Positions 31,481 through 40,915 of a stretch of DNA of 64,000 nucleotides are shown piece by piece. The notes under the pieces are model-generated. The model was given only the letters and a program-made list of their open reading frames with translations. It was not told the DNA's origin and made no database searches. Position 1 is the stretch's first letter; each line of letters begins with the position of its first letter. The position numbers and the translations under genes are program-made. The stretch is from Helicobacteraceae bacterium (lineage in GTDB: Bacteria; Campylobacterota; Campylobacteria; Campylobacterales; Sulfurimonadaceae), in contig JALWGC010000018.1 in assembly GCA_027038835.1 (NCBI GenBank), positions 1-64,000 of the forward strand, given 5' to 3'.

Positions 31481-32596
31481 CTATTTTCTCTCTATCGCCA
31501 CGCTTGCACCCATCCCCGCACGCAGCCCTTTGGTATCTTCAAGGCGTATGCGTACCGCGAATCGTTGATCGAGTTTGGTGAACTCGCCACTTGCGATGTC
31601 TCGCGGAACGAGACTGAAGGTCGAAGCGGATGTAGGAGCGATCGATTCGACTTTGGCATCGATTTTTTTCCCATTTAGCGCATCGACGCTGACTGTAACG
31701 TCGTTACCGACTCGCACCCCTTTTAGTTTTTTTTCCGACAAAAGTACTTCACAATACAGTTTGCTATCATCGACCAAAGCGACAACCGGTGTGCCGGCTT
31801 TGAGCACTTTTGGCGCATCGAAGAATTTTTTGGCTATCACGCCGCTAAAAGGGGCGTAGAGTTTGGTGTATGAGAGTTGTCTGTCGGCTTTTTCCACCAA
31901 GCTTTTGAGCGACTCGAGTTCTTGCAAGTTGGCGTCTATTTGTTTTTGGAGCTCTTTTACCTCGACGAGTTGCGCTTTTGCGAGTTTTAGCGCAAGGGTG
32001 GCTTTGGTTTGCCGAGTTTGAAGCAACGGAAGCTTCTCTTTGAGCGCGAGTAGCGTTTTTTGCAAGCTTTTTACTTGGGTTTGGATGTTCTCAAGGTCCG
32101 ATTTGGAGATGAGATTTTGTTTATACATTTTCTCGAAACGTTTTTGGTCGTTTTGGAGTTTGGCAAGTTTGGCTTGCATCGACTCGACTTCGTAAGCGGT
32201 CGCTTTTTTTTGTTCTTGAATCTGTTCGATGGATGTTTTGGCTATTTGGGTTTTGAGTTCGAGTGAAGTTTGGAGGCGTTTTTTTCGTGTTTTGAGCGCT
32301 GCTATCTTTTGGGTGAGCGCTTTTTGTTTGTGCTGGAGCTCTTTTTTCGTCAGTTCGATGTCGCTTGGGTCGATTTGTGCTATGAGTTGCCCTTTTTGCA
32401 CTTTTTGGTTTTGTTCGACAAAAAGTTTTTCCACTTTTCCACCCACTTGGAAGGACAAAATCGAAAGCGAATCGCTTTTGATGAAAGCCGCATCGCTAAC
32501 GGCGTTGGTCGTTCTGTAACTGATGTAGCGATACCCCGTAACGACCAAAACGGCAACGATGGCGACCAAGATGAACGAACCGATTTTTTTTGACAT
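31481..32596 (-). CDS. EmrA/HlyD family membrane fusion protein
   Basis: A 371-residue periplasmic adaptor: one N-terminal transmembrane helix (FILVAIVAVLVVTGYRYI), a lipoyl half-motif (VGGKVEKLFVEQNQKVQKGQLI), a very long coiled-coil hairpin (about residues 80-230), the second lipoyl half (LYAPFSGVIAKKFFDAPKVLKAG) and a beta-barrel domain ending GLRAGMGASVAIERK. It links the MFS pump to the outer-membrane channel. ATG 32596 is chosen for its AAAGGG ribosome site over an upstream in-frame start. Confidence 0.9.
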   Translation of the reverse strand: MSKKIGSFILVAIVAVLVVTGYRYISYRTTNAVSDAAFIKSDSLSILSFQVGGKVEKLFVEQNQKVQKGQLIAQIDPSDIELTKKELQHKQKALTQKIAALKTRKKRLQTSLELKTQIAKTSIEQIQEQKKATAYEVESMQAKLAKLQNDQKRFEKMYKQNLISKSDLENIQTQVKSLQKTLLALKEKLPLLQTRQTKATLALKLAKAQLVEVKELQKQIDANLQELESLKSLVEKADRQLSYTKLYAPFSGVIAKKFFDAPKVLKAGTPVVALVDDSKLYCEVLLSEKKLKGVRVGNDVTVSVDALNGKKIDAKVESIAPTSASTFSLVPRDIASGEFTKLDQRFAVRIRLEDTKGLRAGMGASVAIERK

Positions 32597-32664
32597 TGAC
32601 AACCCTTTCACTTTTATAATCATATCATCATCGAAAACGATTTTGTAAACGGTTACATAATATT

Positions 32665-34749
32665 TCAGTCTTTTTCTTCGTTTTTCTCCTGCATCATCAC
32701 CATTTTTCTGTAATGCTCGTCTTTTGGTAGGAGGCTCGCTTCGTAGAGAAACTGCGATGGGACGAACTCGGTTTTTTTGATTTTGTCGTATTTGGCGAAG
32801 CTTAGGTAGAGAATGTCTTTCGCGCGGGTTACGGCGACGTAGAAAAGTCGTCTTTCTTCATCCAAGCTGCCCCCTCTTGCCATCAGTTTACGGTTTGGGA
32901 AACGCCCGTCCATCAGGTCTATGACATATACCTCTTTAAATTCCAGCCCTTTGCTTGCGTGGATGCTCAGTAGGTTGACCCCTTCCCCTTGGGTGAGGTC
33001 GTTGCTACCGAGAATCATGGCGTTCAAAAACCGTTCATGGTCGCTGTATGGTTTGGAAAGCTCTTCTAAGAGTACCATTTTTCTTTGTATTTTCAAAAGT
33101 GCTTCCGATTTGAGGTTTTCGTCTATGCTTCCGTCTTTGAGTTGCGCTCTTTTGCTCGCCAAAGTGGAGGCGATATGCTCGAAAAGTCTCGAAGCGGCGA
33201 TTTTTCTGACAATGGTTCGGGGTTGTTTCATCCCCTTGAGCTCTTTGTAAAGCAGATAAAACTCGTACAAGAACATAGCGCCGTCTTTGGTGAGTTTTGG
33301 GTGTTTAAGCACGGCGTTTTTCATAAAACGGTTATCGAAGCCGAGCTTGGCGAACTTCCCAACCGCGCCCAGCTCCAAAAAGTCATCGAAAAGTCCAAGT
33401 TGATGGTTGACGTTGCGTTTTTCGAACGGATTTCTGATTTTTTCATCGGGTGCGTACAAACCGTAGAACATACTGCCGCTTCCAAGGGTTTTGAGCGCCA
33501 TATAGAGCTCTTTTGCCATGGCGCTTCCTATCCCTTTGGCGTATTCGAAAAGGTGGATGAACGCCATCATGTCGCTTTCGTTGACAAGGAGGGTGTATAA
33601 ATCAAGCACCGCTTTGACCTCTTTGGCGTCGAAAAAACTGCTGCCCCCTTTGCGTTTACATGCGATTCCAAGTTCTCTTAAGGCAACTTCGACGCCGTCT
33701 GCGGTTGCGTTGTTGCGAAAGATGACGGCGATATCTTCATGGGGAGTGTCGGTTTTCGAGATAAGGTGCGCTATACCGTGGTACTGGTCGAAAAGCTCGT
33801 CGTATGCCAAGAGTTTCGGCGGTATCGAAACGTCGGTGCGGGTCACTTCGAGTTTTTTTGGATATATCCGCTCGTTATGCTCTATGACTCGGTTCGCCAA
33901 AGAGAGTATGGGGAGGGTGGAGCGGTAGTTCTTGCTTAGGTTGAACACTTTGGCGTTTGGGTACTTTTTGGTGAAAGAGCCGATGATGTTGATATCGGCT
34001 CCATTAAAAGCGTAGATGCTTTGGTCGTAATCTCCGACACAAAACAGTGATGGTGGGTTGATAGCGTCGATGATGGTGCCTTGGAGCGCGTTGGTGTCTT
34101 GGTATTCATCGACGAGTACTTCTTTGTAGCCGAGTTTTTCTTTTTTTGCAAGTTCTCGAAATTCGATAAGCAAGTCGTTGAAGTTCAAAAAACCGAACTC
34201 TTTTTTCAGCCCCTCGAATTCTTCGACCACGTCGGCGTAGATAAGTGCGTAGAGTTCGTGTTCTGGGTAGTTGTGTTTGATCCAGCTCTCGAAATCGCGA
34301 CTAAGCTCGGTATTTTGGTAAAGCGAATAGAGGTCGTAGAGGTAGTTGCCGCCGTATTGGGGGACTTCCGCCGCGATATTTTGGAAATTTCGTTTTTCAT
34401 AGACGCTGCGAAAGAGGGTTTTTAGTTCACGCTGTTGCTTGAGAACGACTTTGGAGTCGAATTTTTTGAGCCATCTGTAGCTTACCGCATGAAACGTTCC
34501 CGCGTCTATTTTCGAAGCGGTTTTGGAGCCGAAAAACGAAGCGACGCGCTCGACCATCTCCGCTGCGGCTTTGTTCGTGAAAGTCAGCAGCAATATTTCG
34601 CTCGGTTCTACGCCGTTTTGGAGCAGATGCGCTATGCGTCCCACTATTGTGGATGTCTTTCCCGTCCCCGCCGAGGCGATGATAAGGTTCCTGCTATGGG
34701 GCGAAGTCGCGGCTTCGTACTGTTCTTTGTTGAGTCGGCTAAGTGGCAA
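32665..34749 (-). CDS. UvrD/Rep family DNA helicase
   Basis: A 694-residue superfamily 1A helicase. Motifs in order: RLNKEQYEAATSP (Q motif), ASAGTGKTSTIVGRI (Walker A), LTFTNKAAAEMVER (Ia), FNDLL, VDEYQDTNALQ (II), GDYDQSIYAFNGAD (III), NYRSTLPIL (IV), LLSIHASKGLEF (V) and RRLFYVAVTRAKD (VI). It unwinds DNA 3'-5' in repair or replication restart. I chose the TTG at 34749, with AAGG upstream, because the longer open frame to 35085 runs into the opposite GGDEF gene and has no homologous sequence. Confidence 0.9.
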   Translation of the reverse strand: MPLSRLNKEQYEAATSPHSRNLIIASAGTGKTSTIVGRIAHLLQNGVEPSEILLLTFTNKAAAEMVERVASFFGSKTASKIDAGTFHAVSYRWLKKFDSKVVLKQQRELKTLFRSVYEKRNFQNIAAEVPQYGGNYLYDLYSLYQNTELSRDFESWIKHNYPEHELYALIYADVVEEFEGLKKEFGFLNFNDLLIEFRELAKKEKLGYKEVLVDEYQDTNALQGTIIDAINPPSLFCVGDYDQSIYAFNGADINIIGSFTKKYPNAKVFNLSKNYRSTLPILSLANRVIEHNERIYPKKLEVTRTDVSIPPKLLAYDELFDQYHGIAHLISKTDTPHEDIAVIFRNNATADGVEVALRELGIACKRKGGSSFFDAKEVKAVLDLYTLLVNESDMMAFIHLFEYAKGIGSAMAKELYMALKTLGSGSMFYGLYAPDEKIRNPFEKRNVNHQLGLFDDFLELGAVGKFAKLGFDNRFMKNAVLKHPKLTKDGAMFLYEFYLLYKELKGMKQPRTIVRKIAASRLFEHIASTLASKRAQLKDGSIDENLKSEALLKIQRKMVLLEELSKPYSDHERFLNAMILGSNDLTQGEGVNLLSIHASKGLEFKEVYVIDLMDGRFPNRKLMARGGSLDEERRLFYVAVTRAKDILYLSFAKYDKIKKTEFVPSQFLYEASLLPKDEHYRKMVMMQEKNEEKD

Positions 34750-34857
34750 ACTGTACCTTGTATGGAGAAATTTTTTTGTGATTATAGCTTTTAAAGCTTT
34801 TTTTTCGATTATTGTGTTAAAATGACCGGTAAGATTATGAAAAATGGTGAACGAAAA

Positions 34858-35679
34858 ATGAGTAAAAACGAACGGATGCTGACAATTATCACAAGTGATG
34901 TAAAAGAGGATATCTGTCAAAGAGATGTAATAACACCGGAAATATTCGCAAACGTATTTTTGCATGTCGCCAAGGAACACGACGTCGAATATGAAGAGAT
35001 GGCGAGAAAATATATCAGCGGTGAGGTGGAGAAGTTTTTGAAACTCCAAACCGAAACTACCGATACGGTCAATAAGCTCAGTCAAAACACCACTGATGCG
35101 ATAAACGCCATAGAGAGCAAAGACGAAAACACTCTGAAATCGGTGTTGAGCGAGACGAAAAGTTTGAAAAAAGAGCTCGAGCGTCTAAAAGAGTCTTTGC
35201 ACACCGACGAATTGACAAACGTGTACAATAGAAAATGGCTTTTTGAATATATCGTCACTAAAGAAAAACATACGTTCAAAACAGACGGGGTGGTGGCCTT
35301 GGTGGACTTGAACTACTTCAAGCAAGTAAACGACACGTACGGGCATATAGTCGGAGACAAGGTGCTCGTATTCATCGCTTCGCAGCTAAAACGTTCCAAA
35401 GGGAGCGTCGTGCGGTATGGCGGGGACGAGTTTTTGATTTTCTTCGAAGGTGGGTACGACTCGCAAGAGATACGGAAAATCCTTTCGCAGCTTCGCGAAG
35501 ATATCGTTAAAAAACATCTCAAAGCCAGAAACGCGGAGTTTCGTGTCAGTTTTTCGATAGGGGTTGCGAAGTATTTTGCGGGTGAAGTGCTCGAAGAGGT
35601 CATAGAAAGAGCCGATACGGATATGTACGAAGATAAAAAAGAGATCAAAAAACGGATTACCGGCATAGAGATAGATTGA
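34858..35679 (+). CDS. Diguanylate cyclase (GGDEF)
   Basis: A 273-residue protein. The N-terminal half is helical with a coiled coil (about residues 60-115) and no membrane segment. The GGDEF domain starts at TDELTNVYNRKWLFEY, includes LVDLNYFKQVNDTYGH, the active site RYGGDEFLIFF near residue 185 and SFSIGVAKY. The Gly-Gly-Asp-Glu-Phe site is intact, so it should make cyclic di-GMP from GTP. No clear RxxD inhibitory site is seen. Starts at 34822 and 34837 are possible; 34858 is a conservative choice. Confidence 0.88.
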   Translation: MSKNERMLTIITSDVKEDICQRDVITPEIFANVFLHVAKEHDVEYEEMARKYISGEVEKFLKLQTETTDTVNKLSQNTTDAINAIESKDENTLKSVLSETKSLKKELERLKESLHTDELTNVYNRKWLFEYIVTKEKHTFKTDGVVALVDLNYFKQVNDTYGHIVGDKVLVFIASQLKRSKGSVVRYGGDEFLIFFEGGYDSQEIRKILSQLREDIVKKHLKARNAEFRVSFSIGVAKYFAGEVLEEVIERADTDMYEDKKEIKKRITGIEID

Positions 35680-35745
35680 AAACGGTATTGGGAAGTGGTT
35701 GTTTGTCGTTGTGATTTATTTAAATGAGAGTGGAAAGGATGTGCT

Positions 35746-37671
35746 ATAAAACTTTACGATACCATTACGGAACTGAAAATTTTGACCTTTATACCGGTGG
35801 GTATTATCGGTATCGTTTTTCTTTTTCTGATTTATGATTCCATCAAGCAGGTAGAGGCGCTACGCTCGTTGGAGAAAAATAGTGCCGAGATAATTTCGAT
35901 ATCGAATCTTATAACATATTTGCAACAAGAAAGAGGTCTAAGTAGCGGCTATCTCAGTAGTCATGGAGCGAAGTTTTCGGAAGAATTGAGCAAAGTAAGA
36001 GACAAAGTTGACTATGACTACAAGAAGCTCGATCTCAATGTGACGGTGATAGAATTACGAAAGAGAATCGATGCGATGCGTATTTCGACGGTGGAGGCAT
36101 TTGCTATCTATACGGGTATTATAAAAAATTTTCAAATGCAATATCTCAGCACGGTGGAAAAGATAAACGACCCCAGTCTTGTCAAAGAGTTACATACCTA
36201 TATCAATCTTTCTTTTATGAAAGAAGCTCTTGGAGAGATTAGAGGAACGCTTAACGGTGTTTTTGCGGCGAAAAATGTTCCAGACAGAAAGCTTTTGTAC
36301 AATATGGCTCGTGCAAGAGGGATGTACGAGGTTTCTTTCGAGCAGTTCCATGCAACGGCACCGAAGAGATTTTTGAATTGGATACATACTGTTATATCGA
36401 GTGAGAAATATAAAACGATAGAACACACGGTGGAGAAATATGCATTTTTTCATATAGATGAACCGAACGAAGATCCCAAAAGGTGGTTCCGGATTTGTAC
36501 CGATGTGATCGACGAGATAGCACAGATGGAGAAAGCTTTTATCTTGATGGTCGGCAAGTCGATACAGCATAAAGTGGAGTCGATAGAGTCTAAAATCGTT
36601 TCGCAACTTCTCTTTTTGTTCGTGATAGCGCTGTTTATTTTGTGGCTCGGCTATCAGTTGAAACATGGCGTGCTGCGAAATATCACACTTTTACAACAGT
36701 ACAAAAATGCCGTGGATAGAAGCAGCATCGTCTCTAAAACCGACAAAGGCGGCAGAATCACTTACGCCAACGACAAATTTTGCGAAATATCGGGATACGC
36801 GAAAGAAGAGCTTGTCGGAAAACCGCACAATATCGTTCGTCATCCTGATGTGCCAAAGGCGGTGTTCAAAGAGATGTGGGAGACGATACTTGCTAAAAAA
36901 GCGTGGAACGGCATCGTTAAAAACAGGAAAAAGAATGGAGATTATTATATCGTCGAGGCGACGATAAATCCGATACTTGATCAAAATGGAAAGATCGAAG
37001 AGTTCATCGCGATACGAAACGATATCACCGAAGTCGTCAAACTACATGAGGAACTTGAACACACCCAAGAAGAGTTGATCTTCCGTATGGGAGAGATTGG
37101 GGAAAGAAGAAGCGAAGAAACGGGTTGTCATGTGAAAAGGGTCGCTAAATATTCGGAGCTTTTGGCAAAATACTACGGTCTTGACGAAGAGGAAATCAGG
37201 CATCTTTTTTTCGCTTCTCCTATGCATGATATAGGTAAGGTCGCTATTCCCGATACGATCTTGAAAAAACCGGGTAAGCTCACGAACGAAGAGTGGAAAA
37301 TTATGAAAACGCATACCGAGATAGGATATGCACTCTTTAAAAATTCTCAAAGACCGCTTTTACAAACAGCTGCGATTATCGCTTATGAGCATCACGAAAA
37401 ATGGGATGGAAGTGGTTACCCAAGGGGCCTTAAAGGGGAACAAATACATATATTCGGTCGTATTACAGCTTTGGCGGATGTCTTCGATGCACTTGGAAGT
37501 GACAGATATTATAAAAAGGCGTGGAGCGATGAAAAAATTTTCGCATTGATAAAAGAGGAGCGGGGCAGACACTTCGATCCTGTGCTTGTCGATATTTTCT
37601 TCGAACATCTCGATGAGTTTCTTTACATCCGAAAAGCGTTTAGTACACAAAGCGACTTTATGAGAGAATAA
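35746..37671 (+). CDS. NIT-PAS-HD-GYP signalling protein, apparent ATA start
   Basis: About 641 residues: a transmembrane helix (FIPVGIIGIVFLFLIYDSI), a periplasmic NIT (nitrate/nitrite sensor-like) domain with LITYLQQERGLSSGYLS, a second transmembrane helix near residue 290, a PAS domain (GRITYANDKFCEISGYAKEE, about 325-425) and an HD-GYP domain with MHDIGK (about 494), HHEKWDGSGYPRGL and RITALADVFDALGSDR. HD-GYP enzymes hydrolyse cyclic di-GMP. No ATG/GTG opens the frame before TTG 35782, which lacks a ribosome site; GAAAGGA followed by ATA at 35746 gives a natural KLYDTITELK start. Confidence 0.88.
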   Translation: MKLYDTITELKILTFIPVGIIGIVFLFLIYDSIKQVEALRSLEKNSAEIISISNLITYLQQERGLSSGYLSSHGAKFSEELSKVRDKVDYDYKKLDLNVTVIELRKRIDAMRISTVEAFAIYTGIIKNFQMQYLSTVEKINDPSLVKELHTYINLSFMKEALGEIRGTLNGVFAAKNVPDRKLLYNMARARGMYEVSFEQFHATAPKRFLNWIHTVISSEKYKTIEHTVEKYAFFHIDEPNEDPKRWFRICTDVIDEIAQMEKAFILMVGKSIQHKVESIESKIVSQLLFLFVIALFILWLGYQLKHGVLRNITLLQQYKNAVDRSSIVSKTDKGGRITYANDKFCEISGYAKEELVGKPHNIVRHPDVPKAVFKEMWETILAKKAWNGIVKNRKKNGDYYIVEATINPILDQNGKIEEFIAIRNDITEVVKLHEELEHTQEELIFRMGEIGERRSEETGCHVKRVAKYSELLAKYYGLDEEEIRHLFFASPMHDIGKVAIPDTILKKPGKLTNEEWKIMKTHTEIGYALFKNSQRPLLQTAAIIAYEHHEKWDGSGYPRGLKGEQIHIFGRITALADVFDALGSDRYYKKAWSDEKIFALIKEERGRHFDPVLVDIFFEHLDEFLYIRKAFSTQSDFMRE

Positions 37672-37694
37672 GCCAAATTTCACTCACCTTTGGG

Positions 37695-37700
37695 TATAAT
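37695..37700 (+). promoter_or_regulatory. -10 box of valS
   Basis: CCTTTGGGTATAATTGCGC is the local consensus promoter, 47 bases before the valS ATG and nearly identical to the one before mutS2. Confidence 0.65.
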
Positions 37701-37747
37701 TGCGCAATTTCAAAGCCCTTTGGGCTTGGTAGAAAAGGCGCACATAT

Positions 37748-40369
37748 ATGGCACAAAAGTACAATCCGCAAGAGACGGAAAACAAATTTTACAAAATTTG
37801 GGAAGAGCGAGGCTATTTCGAAGTAGAGGGAAATAGCGCTATACAGGAAGAGGGGAAAAACTTCTGTATTATGATGCCCCCTCCAAACGTTACCGGAAGA
37901 CTCCACATCGGTCATGCACTCACGTTTACCCTACAAGATATCATCACCCGTTACAAGCGAATGGACGGTTACAAGACCCTTTGGCAACCCGGAACCGATC
38001 ATGCGGGGATTGCGACGCAAAACGTGGTCGAGAAGCAGATTTTGGCTGAGGGGAAAACCAAAGAGGAGATAGGGCGCGAAGCGTTTTTGGAGCGCGCTTG
38101 GAAATGGAAAGAGGAATCTGCGGGGATTATGACCACGCAGCTGCGAAAGATGGGGGTGAGTCCTGCGTGGAAGCGTGAGCGTTTCACGATGGATGCAGGG
38201 CTGCAAAAAGCGGTCAAAGAGGCGTTTGTGCATCTCTACAATGAGGGGCTTATCGTTCGTGGAAACTATATGGTCAACTGGTGTACCCATGACGGGGCAC
38301 TAAGTGATATCGAAGTGGAGTACGAAGAGGAGCGAGGAGCGCTTTATCACATCCGCTATCCGTTTGTCGATGGCAGCGGTGAAGTGGTTGTCGCAACGAC
38401 AAGACCCGAGACCTATTTTGGCGATACCGCGGTTATGGTCCATCCAGACGACGCACGCTACAAAGCACTTATAGGAAAAAAAGTTCGCCTCCCGCTAATA
38501 GATAGAGAGATAGAAATAATAGCCGACACCCATGTCGATATGGAGTTTGGAACGGGTGTGGTCAAAGTTACTCCGGCACACGACCCAAACGACTACGAAG
38601 TAGGGAAACGGCATGATTTGGAGTTTATCACCGTATTTGACGAAAAAGGGGTGCTTAACGATTATGCAGGCGAGTTCAAAGGTTTAGAGCGCCTTGAAGC
38701 ACGACCGAAGATAGTGCAAAAACTCAAAGATGAGGGGTTCTTGGTCGAGGTTGAAGAGCATGTCCATCAAGTGGGGCATTGTTATAGATGTAAAAATGTC
38801 GTAGAGCCTTACATCTCCAAGCAATGGTTCGTTCGAAGCGAAGTCGCCAAAGAATCGATAGCAAAAACCAACAACGGCGAAGCGAAGTTTTTCCCAGCCC
38901 ACTGGATCAACTCCTACAACGCATGGATGGGGGAACTGCGAGATTGGTGTATATCGCGTCAGCTATGGTGGGGACACCAGATTCCCGTTTTTTATTGCGA
39001 TGATTGTGGACATGAATGGGCGAGCAAAGAGGATGAGGAAAAAGCGTGTCCAAAATGTGCCTCTGCGAACTTCCACCAAGACCCCGATGTGCTCGATACT
39101 TGGTTCAGCTCAGCCCTCTGGCCGTTTTCTACTCTTGGCTGGGGGAACGGCGATGTGGAGATGGACAAACTTTTCAAAAGCGACGATTTGCAAGAGTTCT
39201 ATCCCAATTCGCTGCTTATTACCGGTTTTGACATCCTCTTTTTCTGGGTTGCCCGTATGATGATGATGGGTGAGCATTTCATGGGTGAGTTGCCGTTTAA
39301 GGACATCTATTTGCATGCACTTGTGCGCGATGAGCACGGGCAAAAGATGAGTAAATCCAAAGGCAATGTGATAGACCCGCTCGATATGGTCAACGAATTC
39401 AGTGCCGACATCCTTCGCTTCACCCTTGCCATCTCCGCCGCGCAAGGGCGTGATATACGCATGAGTACCAAAAAGCTCGAGCTAAACCGTAACTTCACCA
39501 ACAAGCTTTACAATGCGGCGAAATTTTTGCAGATGAACGTAGAAACGTTCCCTGACCTCGAGGGCTTTTGTCTTGAAACACCGCTTGGTCGCTATATGGT
39601 CTCACGCCTCAACCAAGCTACGAAAGAGGTTAGAGAGTATCTTGACGAGTACCGCTTCAACGATGCCGCAACGGTACTGTACCGCTTCATTTGGAACGAG
39701 TTCTGCGACTGGGGGATAGAGCTGAGCAAAGCGGACAAAGCAAGTATCGTCGAGCTTGGCGCTATTTTCAAAGAGGCGATGAAACTGCTGCACCCTTTCA
39801 TGCCGTTTATCACCGAGTATTTGTGGCATCAATTAAGCGGTACAAGTTTGGAAGATAGCGATTCGATTATGATAAAACGCTATCCGACAAAGACGAAAAA
39901 ACGTAAAGAAGAGGAACTCTTTGGGGTTATCATGGATGCCATCGTCGCGATACGTCGTGCCAAAACGCTTGTCGATATGGCAAACCGTCAAATAGAGACG
40001 GCGTATGTCAAAACCGATGCTTTGAGCGAGAAACAAAAAGAACTGGCAATACCGTTTATCGCCAAACTCGCCAAAGTGGAAAAAGTGGCGTTTGTCGATA
40101 CAAAAGTAGATGAAGCCGTCAGTGATATCGGTGAGAAATGTGAAGTGTTCATTCCGACCGATTCGATAGACCTCTCCCCAATTATCGCAAGGTTGCAAAA
40201 ACAAGAGGAAAAACTCCAAAAAGAGATCGACAAACTTGATAAAATGCTCTCAAACGAGCGTTTCGTAGCTAACGCACCAAAAGAGGTGCTTGAGAAAAAC
40301 AAACAAGCTCTTGCCGAGGCGCAAGAAAAACAAGACAAAATCAAAGAGCAGCTCGCTTCCCTTTTATAA
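37748..40369 (+). CDS. valS: Valyl-tRNA synthetase
   Basis: An 873-residue class I aminoacyl-tRNA synthetase. It has the HIGH box in PPPNVTGRLHIGHAL (about residue 52), an editing domain with VATTRPETYFGDTAVMVHP, zinc-binding Cys pairs (CDDCGHEW and CPKCA), the KMSKS loop in GQKMSKSKGNVIDP (about residue 532) and the C-terminal coiled coil typical of ValRS (IARLQKQEEKLQKEIDKLDK). It charges tRNA-Val. A strong terminator follows. Confidence 0.97.
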   Translation: MAQKYNPQETENKFYKIWEERGYFEVEGNSAIQEEGKNFCIMMPPPNVTGRLHIGHALTFTLQDIITRYKRMDGYKTLWQPGTDHAGIATQNVVEKQILAEGKTKEEIGREAFLERAWKWKEESAGIMTTQLRKMGVSPAWKRERFTMDAGLQKAVKEAFVHLYNEGLIVRGNYMVNWCTHDGALSDIEVEYEEERGALYHIRYPFVDGSGEVVVATTRPETYFGDTAVMVHPDDARYKALIGKKVRLPLIDREIEIIADTHVDMEFGTGVVKVTPAHDPNDYEVGKRHDLEFITVFDEKGVLNDYAGEFKGLERLEARPKIVQKLKDEGFLVEVEEHVHQVGHCYRCKNVVEPYISKQWFVRSEVAKESIAKTNNGEAKFFPAHWINSYNAWMGELRDWCISRQLWWGHQIPVFYCDDCGHEWASKEDEEKACPKCASANFHQDPDVLDTWFSSALWPFSTLGWGNGDVEMDKLFKSDDLQEFYPNSLLITGFDILFFWVARMMMMGEHFMGELPFKDIYLHALVRDEHGQKMSKSKGNVIDPLDMVNEFSADILRFTLAISAAQGRDIRMSTKKLELNRNFTNKLYNAAKFLQMNVETFPDLEGFCLETPLGRYMVSRLNQATKEVREYLDEYRFNDAATVLYRFIWNEFCDWGIELSKADKASIVELGAIFKEAMKLLHPFMPFITEYLWHQLSGTSLEDSDSIMIKRYPTKTKKRKEEELFGVIMDAIVAIRRAKTLVDMANRQIETAYVKTDALSEKQKELAIPFIAKLAKVEKVAFVDTKVDEAVSDIGEKCEVFIPTDSIDLSPIIARLQKQEEKLQKEIDKLDKMLSNERFVANAPKEVLEKNKQALAEAQEKQDKIKEQLASLL

Positions 40370-40400
40370 GATTACGCGTATGCGTAATCTTCCCCTTTTT
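40368..40400 (+). terminator. Intrinsic terminator after valS
   Basis: AAGATTACGC (40368-40377) and GCGTAATCTT (40382-40391) form a perfect 10-bp stem with a GTAT loop, followed by CCCC and five T. Confidence 0.88.
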
Positions 40401-40477
40401 GAAACATTTTTATAAATTTTTTCCATTTAATAGAGATAATTGGTCGATTTTTTCGTCAATTTGCTATAATGGAGTCT

Positions 40478-40915
40478 ATGAAAACCAAACTTATCAACCA
40501 AATAAACGAAAATTTCGGCAAATACCAAGAGGAGATTCTCAAACATCTTGAAGAGTACAGCTATAGAAAACAACGTTACGGTATTGACTATACCATAGCG
40601 CTTTATATCTCTTCCAAAGAGATTCCAAAAGATATAATCAAAAGCTACATTCGCTGTACCGATAGATTGATTCCACTCGATGCCAACTTTGTAGCGGTGA
40701 TTTTCGATTTTGCCGACGAAGAAAAGGGGCTCAAAGCGAGTGAAAATCTTTTGTCTTTGATAGAACCCGAGCTGTTCGAAGAAGAAATTTATCTCGGTGT
40801 CGTCAGCTCTCATGGTGATTTTGACGAGAAAGGGAGCGTCAGACACGCTTTGGACCTCTTGATAGAGAGTATCCAAAGTGGTTGCAACGATGTGCCTAAA
40901 CTTCCGACGGCTTAG
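40478..40915 (+). CDS. Conserved protein with degenerate GGDEF-like pattern
   Basis: A 145-residue acidic protein. A segment RCTDRLIPLDANFVAVIFDF, followed by a helix with KASENLLSLI and a strand LGVVSS, follows the strand-helix order of a GGDEF domain, but the GGDEF signature is replaced by LDANF, so no cyclase activity is expected. I do not recognise a named family. ATG 40478 with GGAG upstream is preferred over ATG 40469. It converges on kdsB with a four-base overlap. Confidence 0.65.
   Translation: MKTKLINQINENFGKYQEEILKHLEEYSYRKQRYGIDYTIALYISSKEIPKDIIKSYIRCTDRLIPLDANFVAVIFDFADEEKGLKASENLLSLIEPELFEEEIYLGVVSSHGDFDEKGSVRHALDLLIESIQSGCNDVPKLPTA

Noticed and set aside
34750-35085. N-terminal extension of the UvrD-like helicase
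   Set aside because: The extra 110 residues resemble no helicase sequence and lie over the opposite GGDEF gene; a TTG with AAGG upstream gives a normal start.
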